DNA from: Bdellovibrionales bacterium RIFOXYC1_FULL_37_79
GTDB lineage: Bacteria; Bdellovibrionota; Bacteriovoracia; Bacteriovoracales; Bacteriovoracaceae
Assembly: GCA_001770015.1 (NCBI GenBank)
Contig: MEQB01000003.1
Coordinates: 20,214-84,213, forward strand
Length of the DNA stretch: 64,000 nucleotides
Reading direction: 5' to 3'
The notes below the pieces were generated by a model. That model saw only the letters and a program-made list of their open reading frames with translations. It was not told the DNA's origin and did not search any database. Shown in pieces: positions 54,937-63,090 of this stretch. How positions within the stretch are numbered: the stretch's first letter is position 1; each line of letters starts with the position of its first letter. Position numbers and translations under genes: made by a program.

Positions 54937-55184
54937 AAAATAAATTTTGTGCCTATATATGGTTCACGGATATCGACGCAATATATTTAACAATGGCCCT
55001 CATTTGTAGCAAGTGAGTGCATTTGACAAATATGAGCCCAAGACATTGATATTATTGATAATTTTACTCATTGTTCTGTGATGTGTGTAAGAAAGATAGT
55101 GTTAATATAGCAGTATTGCTATGCGTTAATTCCCCTATATAATCACCTTGATTCAAATAGAATTACTAATTTTCGGAGAAAACA

Positions 55185-56255
55185 ATGAAGAAATTATTTA
55201 TAGCGATAATGCTTTTAATTTCTCTTGGAAGTTACGCTAAAACAGATTGTATTTCATTAATACATTCTTACTTTGTACAGCCTTACGATAATAGTGTTAT
55301 TGGAAGAATGATGCATATCTATACTGGACATGCATATAAACCCATAAATCAGTTCCTTCGAAACAATACAAAATATTTAATAGAAGATAATTCATATAAA
55401 ATTAGATATACAATTGGAAATGACTGGTTAGAGAAAGGTTATAATTATGATTTAGCATTCGCAAAGTCGCTTCAAGAGATTATCAACAATTTATCCTCCA
55501 ATCCCCAGCATGAATTGTACAGAGGTTTGTCGGTAAATAGCGAGGAAATGACTGAATATGTAGAAAAAACATATTTTGAGGGTAACGTTTTTTCTAATCC
55601 GGAATTTTTATCTACCACAACAAACCGCAAGGTAGCGATAGCATTTGCCACTGCTCAAAATACCAAAAAGTCTCCAGACAAAGATGAATTTATTTTGTTG
55701 GAGATTAAGTCTGAGTCAGCAAAAGATATTTCGTCATATGCAATCATGAAAGCGGAGGAAGAAAGTTTAATTCCTCCTGGTGGGTTATTTAGGGTTATTT
55801 CTGTCGACAAGAATAAAGTGTTTACAACGCGTAAACTTATTGGCGAAGGAGCGAATGCAGAGCTGCAATTGGTAGATCAAAAATTTATGTACGTAAAAAT
55901 TGAAGAATTATCGGGAAATAATATTTCCCCTAAAGACATGGTAAAATTCCATGAGTGGGCGCAAAGTGCCTCCAAAATAGTTGATAACCAAACTGAGTCT
56001 GCTAAATTAAGTGATGAAATTAGGGAGATGAAGAGTTTTGATTTAGGTTTTTATAACTGTACTCGAAATACTAGGGTAGAATTTAAAATATGTATTGCAG
56101 AAGAGCGTTGTCGCTTTAGTGTAGATCATATACTCGAGAGTGATCCAATAATTGTAAAAAATTGTGTTGATCGCTGGATAAAGGCTGCAGTCCAAAATAA
56201 TTGTATTACAAAAGAGTGCCTGAAAACATTTAACCCAAACAATTATGTTGATTAA
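55185..56255 (+). CDS. Secreted ADP-ribosyltransferase-like protein
   Basis: 356 residues with a signal peptide (IAIMLLISLGSYA). The ART core of the R-S-E class is present in order: LYRGLSV with Arg113, FLSTTT (141-146), and AEEESLIPPGG with the ExE pair near 191-193. The C-terminal 110 residues hold five or more Cys (NCTRNT, ICIAEERC, NCVDRW, NCITKEC), likely disulfide-bonded. It would ADP-ribosylate a target outside the cytoplasm, possibly a prey or host protein (inference). It shares its module with AbiE but is on the opposite strand with its own ribosome binding site (CGGAG). Confidence 0.75.
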   Translation: MKKLFIAIMLLISLGSYAKTDCISLIHSYFVQPYDNSVIGRMMHIYTGHAYKPINQFLRNNTKYLIEDNSYKIRYTIGNDWLEKGYNYDLAFAKSLQEIINNLSSNPQHELYRGLSVNSEEMTEYVEKTYFEGNVFSNPEFLSTTTNRKVAIAFATAQNTKKSPDKDEFILLEIKSESAKDISSYAIMKAEEESLIPPGGLFRVISVDKNKVFTTRKLIGEGANAELQLVDQKFMYVKIEELSGNNISPKDMVKFHEWAQSASKIVDNQTESAKLSDEIREMKSFDLGFYNCTRNTRVEFKICIAEERCRFSVDHILESDPIIVKNCVDRWIKAAVQNNCITKECLKTFNPNNYVD

Positions 56256-56575
56256 GCATTCAGGGCAAGATGGAAATAATAAACTATCCACGCCCAAAGG
56301 ACTAACTATTACCTATAAATTCTTTTCGAAAAACCATGTAATCATCGATAGCATCGCTTAATCTTTACACCACTCTCCACAAGACAATCATCCCAGGATC
56401 TCCATCATTTTTCTATTTAAAAATCTTCCTAAAATTCCAATCCATACGATTACATCCAGACTTCTTAAAAAGAGAAGCCAATATTATCAGCTTTAATCCT
56501 GAAAATAGTCCTCATGTAGCCCTCAGGGTAATTAATTGAAGTAAATATCTAATGATTTTAAATGGTTTAACAAAA

Positions 56576-56753
56576 ATGGCGGAGAACATGGGAGCCCAAA
56601 AGACATTTTTGATTTAAGTACAACCGTTAACAACCAATCACTCTAAAGCTCGACTGACATTGGGTTTTAGCCATTCCAGGCCTTGCATATTTTGTGCACC
56701 ATTATGTTTTAAAATGAGCTGTTTTCACCTACGTTAGCCCGTTTTTAGCCCAT
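56576..56753 (+). repeat. 178-bp repeat, copy 5
   Basis: Full length, closest to an apparent consensus: ATGGCGGAGAACATGGGAGC to TTTTTAGCCCAT. A truncated abiEii end follows it at the same distance as in copy 4. Confidence 0.9.
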
Positions 56754-56762
56754 AGAAATATA

Positions 56763-56872
56763 AGCTAATATGAGTCCATCGTTTAAAATATTTTATTGAG
56801 TTTTCCCCACGCTTATTCAAAAGTTATTTAATCTTTTATAAACTGCACACTTCCCCCCGTGACTTTCTTAGG
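56763..56872 (-). pseudogene. Truncated second copy of abiEii 3' end
   Basis: About 110 bases closely match the end of the intact abiEii gene at 53503-53615 (shared TATTTTATTGAGTTTTCCCC, TCTTTTATAAACTGCAC). It sits next to repeat 5 exactly as the intact gene sits next to repeat 4. It is the scar of a second AbiE module. Confidence 0.85.
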
Positions 56873-56921
56873 ATATTAGGAATAAAGAGGTTGATGGTTA
56901 GTTTAAATTGTCGTTAGACAG

Positions 56922-56941
56922 TTTTAGCTATTCTAGGCCTT
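56922..56941 (+). repeat. 20-bp fragment of the 178-bp repeat
   Basis: TTTTAGCTATTCTAGGCCTT matches the centre of the repeat (TTTTAGCCATTCTAGGCCTT) with one change. Probably the remnant of a further copy lost by deletion. Confidence 0.5.
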
Positions 56942-57047
56942 TTAGTCATTTAATCTCTTTTTTTACTTCATTTCTCAACTGTCACACAAATCATTAAATT
57001 ACTTTTTTAAATAGCCGATATTAGTAAAAGTAGAGGAGCCTTATTTA

Positions 57048-58730
57048 ATGCGAATAATAATCATAGTATTAATACAAATATTAATTTTGACCCATACAGT
57101 AAGTGCTATTGAATTTACCCCAATAAACAAGCTTAACAATGACAATTTTACTGTATGCTCAATTACAATAAATTCTGATGATGAAATAAAAACTTTTTAT
57201 GATCAACTTAACAAAGGGAACAACAAGGGAAAGTTTCAATTTGTTGAATTAACCAAATTGGGTGATAGAGATAATTGGTTTAACAACAGTTGTAATGAGC
57301 AATTATTGATGTGTGATATACTTCTCATCTCAGGACACTTTGGTGGCTCATTCTTTGGCAACAAAGAGTTGACTCTTTCAACCGATGAACTTGAAAGTAA
57401 AATATGTGACCAGAGCTGCAAGAGAATATTAAATAACCCAAAAGAAGTTTTTCTATTTGGTTGTAATACGCTAGCAGGAAAAGATGCAGACACAAGAACC
57501 ATGGAGGAATATATTGAAATTCTCGTTAGAGACAACATTCCAAGAACTACTGCGGAACATATTGCCAGTTATAGATATTCACCTTTAGGCGATGAGTTTA
57601 AACAGAGAATGAAAAAAGTTTTTTCTGAAGTTCCACATCTTTATGGGTTTAAATCCATCGGTCCTTCTGGAAAAAGTGTCAAACAATATTTAGACAAATA
57701 TTTTTTAAAAAAGAAAGATTACTCTAACTACCTAAATAATGAGACTACGCTTAAAGTGGTAGATAGCCTTGGCCAAATTAACTATACCGAAAATAAAGAT
57801 TTATTTGATGCTTTAAAAGTCACTAATTTCACCCAATGCTCTGGTGATTTAAATAATTTACTGGATAATGATGTTGAAAAAGATCTTTGTTATATAAGAA
57901 ACAATAAAATTCCTATTGAAGAAAGATTAGCAGCTATTGACAGGCTAGCGACTTCTGAACATCTTCTACATGCATTACCAACAATTCAATATTTTTTTGA
58001 AAATAATGACCCTAAGAATTTTTCGCAAACAGCATTAATCTACTACGAAAAAATCAAACAAAATAAAGAAGTTCAAGCTACTGTTCTTAATCTCATTGAT
58101 AAACTACCACCTCTATTATCAATTAAACTTTTAGATTTGTCTGATCGACTAACATGGATAGACAAGATTTCTGCACAAAAAAGAATAACAAATATTCTAA
58201 AAGATATCTTTAGAAGAGACATGGATTATGCAACAAAAGACAGTCTCTGTTCAATGGCAAAAACAACACCAACATTAAAAGAAATAAATTATGATTTTAT
58301 CAAAATTGAAGGTGGTACAAAGGGAGCTTATAAACCAGATGCACTAGGTTGTTTAGCCTCAGCTACTAATGAAAAAGTTCTCAAAATCTATATTGAGGGA
58401 CTCGAAAATCCAACCGATGAGCTTGCAAGACAAAACGCTGCCTTGGGCCTTAAGGAATTAAAACCAAACAATACATTGATCAATAAAAAATTAGCAAAAG
58501 CATTACGTGATAAGAGTGTATGGGTCAGGCAAGCCGCTATCTGGGCATTGATGGATATTGTTCCACAAGAAAAAGATGTTCAGATTGAAATAGTAAAATC
58601 ATTAGACGACACTGAAACAATAAGAGAAAGAGCTAAAAATGCATTATATGAAATTAAACCCATAGATCCTGAAGTTATTAGACTCCTTAAAAAAGATCAT
58701 CCCAACTTTAAAATTAATTGGGAATATTAA
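57048..58730 (+). CDS. Secreted caspase/CHAT-like protein with HEAT repeats
   Basis: 560 residues with a signal peptide (LILTHTVSA). The N-terminal domain (about 35-235) has a His motif LLISGHFGG (His97) and a Cys motif VFLFGCNTLAG (Cys139), in the order and spacing of caspase-like CHAT/C25-type peptidases. Residues about 290-556 form HEAT-like helical repeats (ARQNAALGLKELKPN, VWVRQAAIWALMDIVP, RERAKNALYEIKP). The signal peptide is unusual, since known CHAT effectors act in the cytoplasm. Cargo of module 5, with its own GAGGAG site. Confidence 0.65.
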   Translation: MRIIIIVLIQILILTHTVSAIEFTPINKLNNDNFTVCSITINSDDEIKTFYDQLNKGNNKGKFQFVELTKLGDRDNWFNNSCNEQLLMCDILLISGHFGGSFFGNKELTLSTDELESKICDQSCKRILNNPKEVFLFGCNTLAGKDADTRTMEEYIEILVRDNIPRTTAEHIASYRYSPLGDEFKQRMKKVFSEVPHLYGFKSIGPSGKSVKQYLDKYFLKKKDYSNYLNNETTLKVVDSLGQINYTENKDLFDALKVTNFTQCSGDLNNLLDNDVEKDLCYIRNNKIPIEERLAAIDRLATSEHLLHALPTIQYFFENNDPKNFSQTALIYYEKIKQNKEVQATVLNLIDKLPPLLSIKLLDLSDRLTWIDKISAQKRITNILKDIFRRDMDYATKDSLCSMAKTTPTLKEINYDFIKIEGGTKGAYKPDALGCLASATNEKVLKIYIEGLENPTDELARQNAALGLKELKPNNTLINKKLAKALRDKSVWVRQAAIWALMDIVPQEKDVQIEIVKSLDDTETIRERAKNALYEIKPIDPEVIRLLKKDHPNFKINWEY

Positions 58731-58764
58731 ATAGTACTGAATTATTTCAAAGACTTAATTGAAA

Positions 58765-58942
58765 ATGGCGAAGAACATGGGAGCCAAGAAAACATTTTTA
58801 ATTTAAGCACAACCTTTAACAACCAATTACTCTAAAGCTCGACTGACATTGGGTTTTAGCTATTCATGGCCTTGCATATTTTGTGCACCATTATGTTTTA
58901 AAATGAGCAATTTTCGCATACGTTAGCCCGTTTTTAGCCCAT
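58765..58942 (+). repeat. 178-bp repeat, copy 6
   Basis: Full length; begins ATGGCGAAGAACATGGGAGC and ends TTTTTAGCCCAT. It lies 34 bases after the caspase-like gene and 52 bases from the 3' end of the convergent minus-strand cluster. I see no further copy to the right. Confidence 0.9.
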
Positions 58943-58994
58943 TTGAATTTATAACTTGTAAAAAAAATTTAAGACCAGGTCGCAAAGATCTCTA

Positions 58995-59486
58995 CTACAA
59001 AGACTCCAAGCACTTTATTTTTTTCATTCCCACAGAATCAACTGCCCGAAGCATAGAAGTAATCTTTTCCCCCATCTCTATCAGCACATCCTTATTTCCA
59101 TTATTAGTGTCTTTCAGGTAAATTTTAACAGCCGCAAGAGCATCATCGAGATCTTTAAATTGAGCATTGCTTTCCAAAAGTCCATCATTCAACGCCATAA
59201 CTAAATTTCTAATTTTAGTAACTGCAGCCCTGGCATTTCCGCAATAAGTAGCTGGATCAACAGCACAACCTGAAAGAAGGCGAGGAAGGTCGGGGACATC
59301 TGTTTTTATCGACTCAAGTTTGGAATTGATATAGTTGAAGCAGAAGTTTCGTTCATCTAATTTTTGGGCCTTATAACTAAACCAGATGCCACTTCCCGAA
59401 GCAATGAGGAAGCTAAGCCCACTAATCCATAAGCTAACAAATGCAATTCGCCGCTCTGTCCATTTTCTCATATCACAACGGCTCAT
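58995..59486 (-). CDS. Small membrane-anchored hypothetical protein
   Basis: 163 residues with one N-terminal membrane segment (AFVSLWISGLSFLIASGSGIW, in part) and a helical periplasmic or cytoplasmic body with four Cys (NFCFN, SGCAVD, TYCGN, IKCLE). No family recognised. It overlaps the upstream gene by 4 bases. Confidence 0.6.
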   Translation of the reverse strand: MSRCDMRKWTERRIAFVSLWISGLSFLIASGSGIWFSYKAQKLDERNFCFNYINSKLESIKTDVPDLPRLLSGCAVDPATYCGNARAAVTKIRNLVMALNDGLLESNAQFKDLDDALAAVKIYLKDTNNGNKDVLIEMGEKITSMLRAVDSVGMKKIKCLESL

Positions 59487-59842
59487 TTTTTCTTCACTTT
59501 AAACGCTTCTTCACAAGATTTGACACATTCTTTGTACGATTCTGCCACATAGACTTGATCATTCAAGAAGTGAGTATCACTACATGCTGAGTAAAGGAGA
59601 CTCATCTCGATCTTGTATTTCGAGTAAAATGCCTGCGAAGCCTCTTGATTGGGTACCTTACCTTCTTTGCATAGCTTTGATAGGTCGGCAGCCATAATCG
59701 CATTTTCTTTTAGCATTTGTGCGGCTTGAGTCGTATCAGTGCAACACTGAAGACAGGCGTCCAAGCCTTTTGTTTCATCTTTACATGAGGCATAGCTCAT
59801 GACTGACAAAATCAATAATATTACCGCAATACTCTTCTTCAT
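59483..59842 (-). CDS. Small exported Cys-rich protein
   Basis: 119 residues from the ATG at 59842; signal ILLILSVMSYASC could also be a lipobox (SYASC). The mature chain has about seven Cys, including LDACLQCCTD and CVKSCEE, and is helical. Unknown function; coupled to the next gene by an ATGA overlap. An exported pair at the end of this cluster. Confidence 0.6.
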   Translation of the reverse strand: MKKSIAVILLILSVMSYASCKDETKGLDACLQCCTDTTQAAQMLKENAIMAADLSKLCKEGKVPNQEASQAFYSKYKIEMSLLYSACSDTHFLNDQVYVAESYKECVKSCEEAFKVKKK

Positions 59843-59921
59843 CTCAATCGAACTCTTCAACTCTTATTTATTAAATTATTTTTAAATCATCACTAATATT
59901 TCAAATTTCAATATTTACACA

Positions 59922-60329
59922 CTAATCAACATCTGCAGCCCTTAAGTATTTCTCTTCATTTTCATACCAAGGTAATAAAGTTGTTAAATTTTCATCCGAA
60001 AACTTATCTTTGACTGCATTATAAATATCCGAATTAATGTTTCCTATAATTGATATTGGAAATCTCTTTTTTTTAATAAGTTCTTTATTAAAAGTAATAA
60101 TAAGGGGGATAGTGTTTCTTATTCCGATCGAATCAAGTTCTTGAAGTTTTGTAAAATCTATCAAAACTAACTCATCTAAATACCAAGACCTTACTCTAGA
60201 AAACTCTTTTTCTACAGCCACAATTTCCGAAGAAGGAGCTCCCCGACGAAAATATCCAGTTACTATAATTTTTTTTCCAACAGGGATTTGTTTCGAATTA
60301 ACTATATTTTGCACCTCTGCATTTACCAT
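59922..60329 (-). CDS. STAS-like protein of a partner-switching module
   Basis: 135 residues. VLIDFTKLQELDSIGIRNTI resembles the STAS anti-sigma-antagonist core, with Ser67 in the DSxG position that is phosphorylated in SpoIIAA-like proteins. The N-terminal strand KIIVTGYFRRGAPSS fits the first STAS strands. It lies 14 bases after an unknown protein and in the same cluster as an XRE-PP2C protein, its likely phosphatase. Confidence 0.6.
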   Translation of the reverse strand: MVNAEVQNIVNSKQIPVGKKIIVTGYFRRGAPSSEIVAVEKEFSRVRSWYLDELVLIDFTKLQELDSIGIRNTIPLIITFNKELIKKKRFPISIIGNINSDIYNAVKDKFSDENLTTLLPWYENEEKYLRAADVD

Positions 60330-60343
60330 TTTCTTTCTCCTTT

Positions 60344-60757
60344 TTATATTTCCACATGTACACTTATTCTTACTTCACCATTTTCAATTTTATAATTTCT
60401 AGTATATCTTTTAAAAAAACCCTTTGAACCAATCACATTGGTAATATTTTTATCCTCGGGATTAAAATATTCCGTTCCATCATAAATGATATCTGTTTTA
60501 AAAATTGTTTTTTGTTGATTATATTCTGTTCGTACGCGCATCCGATTCCAAGAAACATTATTTTCTATAATATTTGACACTTCCTCTGCTGTCATCCTCG
60601 AGTGAGCAATAATCCTTTGATCTTGTTCAAAATGATTATTAACTTTTTCGAATTGAGCATAAAGAGCATTATATTTATACTCATTATACGGTTTCCCTAA
60701 TTGTTGACAATACGGAAAATCCGCTTTCACCACATCCCATTGTTTTGCTGCAGACAT
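60344..60757 (-). CDS. Unknown protein within PP2C/STAS cluster
   Basis: 137 residues, no recognised family. The N-terminal half is aromatic and helical (YCQQLGKPYNEYKYNALYAQ); the C-terminal half is beta-rich (TIFKTDIIYDGTEYFN, YKIENGEVRISVHVEI). Only 7 bases from the PP2C gene. Its position suggests a regulator or substrate of the module. Confidence 0.55.
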   Translation of the reverse strand: MSAAKQWDVVKADFPYCQQLGKPYNEYKYNALYAQFEKVNNHFEQDQRIIAHSRMTAEEVSNIIENNVSWNRMRVRTEYNQQKTIFKTDIIYDGTEYFNPEDKNITNVIGSKGFFKRYTRNYKIENGEVRISVHVEI

Positions 60758-60764
60758 ATAAACC

Positions 60765-61661
60765 TCAATTTTTTCCTATTATTACAAACGAAATATCATC
60801 AGAACTACCTACCTTATTTTCATTTGCAACCATATCTTTTAATATTTTACTTCCTAATCCCTCGGCATCACCTCGCAATGTCCTTGAAAAAGTTGCCAAA
60901 TACTCATCAATGCTTGAGGAGAAAACTCTTCCAAAAAATTCTAAAAACCCATCAGAAAACGATGCCAAAATATCACCAGTATTCATAACTAAATATGTAT
61001 CCGCTAGTCCTTGATTACTAGAAAGCTCTCTTACCGGTTTAACCTTTGTAATCCCATCGAGTCTTTCAATTACTCTTTTAGAGGCGTTATAAAAATACAA
61101 TCCAGGCATCCCCGCATTAATAAAAGAAAGAAGGTTTTTCTCTTTCTTTAAATTAAAAATATTACAACTGGACGAAACAGTCCAATCTTCCTTAAGATTT
61201 TTCGCCGCCCCATCGAGAGATCTGAGTAAGTAAGACGGTGTTGTTAGCTCTGAATTAAGAGATGAACATATTATGGCCTCGGCTGCAATTCGAAAAACAT
61301 CACTAGCTCTCTTAGCTGCCGTATTATGCCCCTCAGAGTCAACGTGGATTATATAAATAGCATCCTTATAGGTTTTATTGTTAACGATAACCCTGTCACC
61401 AGACAACATGTCTCCCATTACAAAATATGAAATATTCCAGTTTTTATCGCTTATCTTATAATTTTGCAATTTTGATAAATTTATTGGCTCACCAATCAAA
61501 GAGGCAATTCTGTTAACCAAAGAGGCAGAAGGCCTCGCCTTACCCTGCTCAACTCTGGAAACATGCACCTGCGTAATTCCAAGAGAATCCGCAATCTCAA
61601 GTTGAGTTTTGTTATTTTTAACCCTGTATTCTTGTAGTTTTTCGCCAATCTTATTCATCAT
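60765..61661 (-). CDS. XRE DNA-binding/PP2C (SpoIIE-type) phosphatase fusion
   Basis: 298 residues. An XRE helix-turn-helix occupies residues 4-60 (KTQLEIADSLGITQVHVSR). The rest is a SpoIIE-type PP2C domain with VDSEGHNTAAKRASD (metal Asp108), SFINAGMPG, LASFSDGFLE and SSDDISFVI, so the metal ligands are kept. A transcription factor joined directly to this phosphatase is uncommon. It heads a four-gene cluster with a STAS-like protein and is divergent from an ECF sigma gene. Confidence 0.8.
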   Translation of the reverse strand: MMNKIGEKLQEYRVKNNKTQLEIADSLGITQVHVSRVEQGKARPSASLVNRIASLIGEPINLSKLQNYKISDKNWNISYFVMGDMLSGDRVIVNNKTYKDAIYIIHVDSEGHNTAAKRASDVFRIAAEAIICSSLNSELTTPSYLLRSLDGAAKNLKEDWTVSSSCNIFNLKKEKNLLSFINAGMPGLYFYNASKRVIERLDGITKVKPVRELSSNQGLADTYLVMNTGDILASFSDGFLEFFGRVFSSSIDEYLATFSRTLRGDAEGLGSKILKDMVANENKVGSSDDISFVIIGKN

Positions 61662-61936
61662 TGTTCATTATCCCCTAAAATATACTTATACACAACATGG
61701 TATTATTTGTAAAATGTATGTATAAGCAAGTTTGACATAATTATTTCAAATACTTGAGTCGTTGTGTCACTGCCTGTAAATACATTCATTATGACTTTCT
61801 AACAAATTCTAACAAATATGTGTATACGTATTGCTTTTTTATAAAAAAAATTCTTTATTCAATAAATTTTTGTGACAACTCTCACTTCCTCGGTACAAAT
61901 ATAATTGAGAACAATACTTCACAAAGGACCAAATCT

Positions 61937-62464
61937 TTGAACAAAGAAGAACAATTTCAATACATATGGGATAATCACGATGACATCATCAACCGCATAG
62001 TATTATTTCATGAAGATAACAAAAGTCTTAGGGATGATTTAAAACAAGAAATATATCTTCAGATATGGCTCTCCTTAGACAACTTTCAGGAAAGCTGCTC
62101 ATTAAAAACATGGGCCTATCGTATAGCTGTTAATACTTCTAGAAAGCATTTTCGAAACAACAAGAAGCATAATACAAATCTAATGCTTGAACCGCACGAC
62201 ATTAACCTTATTGCCGATAAAAATAATAGTGACTCTTTCGAAGGACATTCAAAATTAGATAATTTAAAAATAGTTGATAAATATCTCAAAAATTGCTCGT
62301 ATATCGATGGACTGTGCTTCTTTCTCTATATTTATGGAGAAGATATAAAAGAAATTGGTGAGTTCGTTGGAATAAGTGCTTCTAACGTATCCACCAAAAT
62401 AAACAGACTTAAAGCACAAGTTTTAAAAGATATAGAACTTGAAAACAACAAGGGGAAGCTATGA
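61937..62464 (+). CDS. ECF-type sigma factor
   Basis: 175 residues from a TTG at 61937 that has AAAGGA 8 bases upstream; the frame is open to 61754 but those residues do not fit. Region 2: DDLKQEIYLQIWLSLDNFQ and SLKTWAYRIAVNTSRKHFR. Region 4: YIYGEDIKEIGEFVGISASN, STKINRLKAQVLKDI. Stop overlaps the next gene by 4 bases. Divergent from the XRE-PP2C gene, with the promoters of both in the 61662-61936 gap. Confidence 0.85.
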   Translation: MNKEEQFQYIWDNHDDIINRIVLFHEDNKSLRDDLKQEIYLQIWLSLDNFQESCSLKTWAYRIAVNTSRKHFRNNKKHNTNLMLEPHDINLIADKNNSDSFEGHSKLDNLKIVDKYLKNCSYIDGLCFFLYIYGEDIKEIGEFVGISASNVSTKINRLKAQVLKDIELENNKGKL

Positions 62465-63042
62465 ATCACCAAAGTCAGGCTTTTAAAAATCTTTTATCTG
62501 ATCTTAAAAAAGAAGAAGAGCAGATTAAAAAAGTAAATCTAGAAGATGTTAAAAAACAGGCCTCAAAATTTAAAAAAGCTATTCTCATTCGTAATATTGA
62601 GGAATTCATATTACTTCCAATGTTTATCCTTGCCAGCTTATTATATGCCTTCAGTAAAAATAATATCGGATCTGTAATATTCTCTTTAACCATGACTCTT
62701 GGATTAATTATTATCCAAGTCCTTGTTTATAAAAATTACAAGAACACCAAAAATATCTCCCTCGGCTTATCTGTTGAGGCCTTTGGAGAATTTGAAAAAA
62801 CACATCTTCTTGAAAGACTTTCCGCACTTAAGAAGGTTCGTTTTGTCGTCTATGGATTATTTCCCGCCGCTGGTGTGTTTGATCGGATCTATTTTATGAT
62901 TTCTCTAGAACATATAAGAACAATTGATTGGGCCATATCCGGATTGTACCTAATTGCCTTAACTGCTTTTGTTGCTTTTCTTGTATCCTATTTAGAAAAG
63001 ATGATCAGAAATATTAAATTTGAAATAGAGCAAGTCTCATAA
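62461..63042 (+). CDS. Membrane protein coupled to ECF sigma (possible anti-sigma)
   Basis: 193 residues. A charged N-terminal helix (about 1-40) is followed by three or four membrane segments (about 50-70, 72-95, 130-150, 158-180). Position right after, and overlapping, an ECF sigma gene is typical of anti-sigma factors; no ZAS zinc motif is seen, so this is inference from context. Confidence 0.6.
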   Translation: MNHQSQAFKNLLSDLKKEEEQIKKVNLEDVKKQASKFKKAILIRNIEEFILLPMFILASLLYAFSKNNIGSVIFSLTMTLGLIIIQVLVYKNYKNTKNISLGLSVEAFGEFEKTHLLERLSALKKVRFVVYGLFPAAGVFDRIYFMISLEHIRTIDWAISGLYLIALTAFVAFLVSYLEKMIRNIKFEIEQVS

Positions 63043-63090
63043 AATTAATCACTACTTACAATTTTTAACTACTCTAATAAGGAGGAATGG

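Noticed and set aside
47335..58942. Repeats as canonical integron attC sites
   Set aside because: On the minus strand GGCTAAC is close to, but does not meet, the R'' consensus RYYYAAC, and I find no matching GTTRRRY with paired arms at the other side. Five copies are exactly 178 bp, longer than usual attC sites. Kept only as an analogy.
47335..58942. Repeats as CRISPR or insertion sequences
   Set aside because: Units are too long and intervals of 1-3 kb hold genes; no transposase or target-site duplications are seen.
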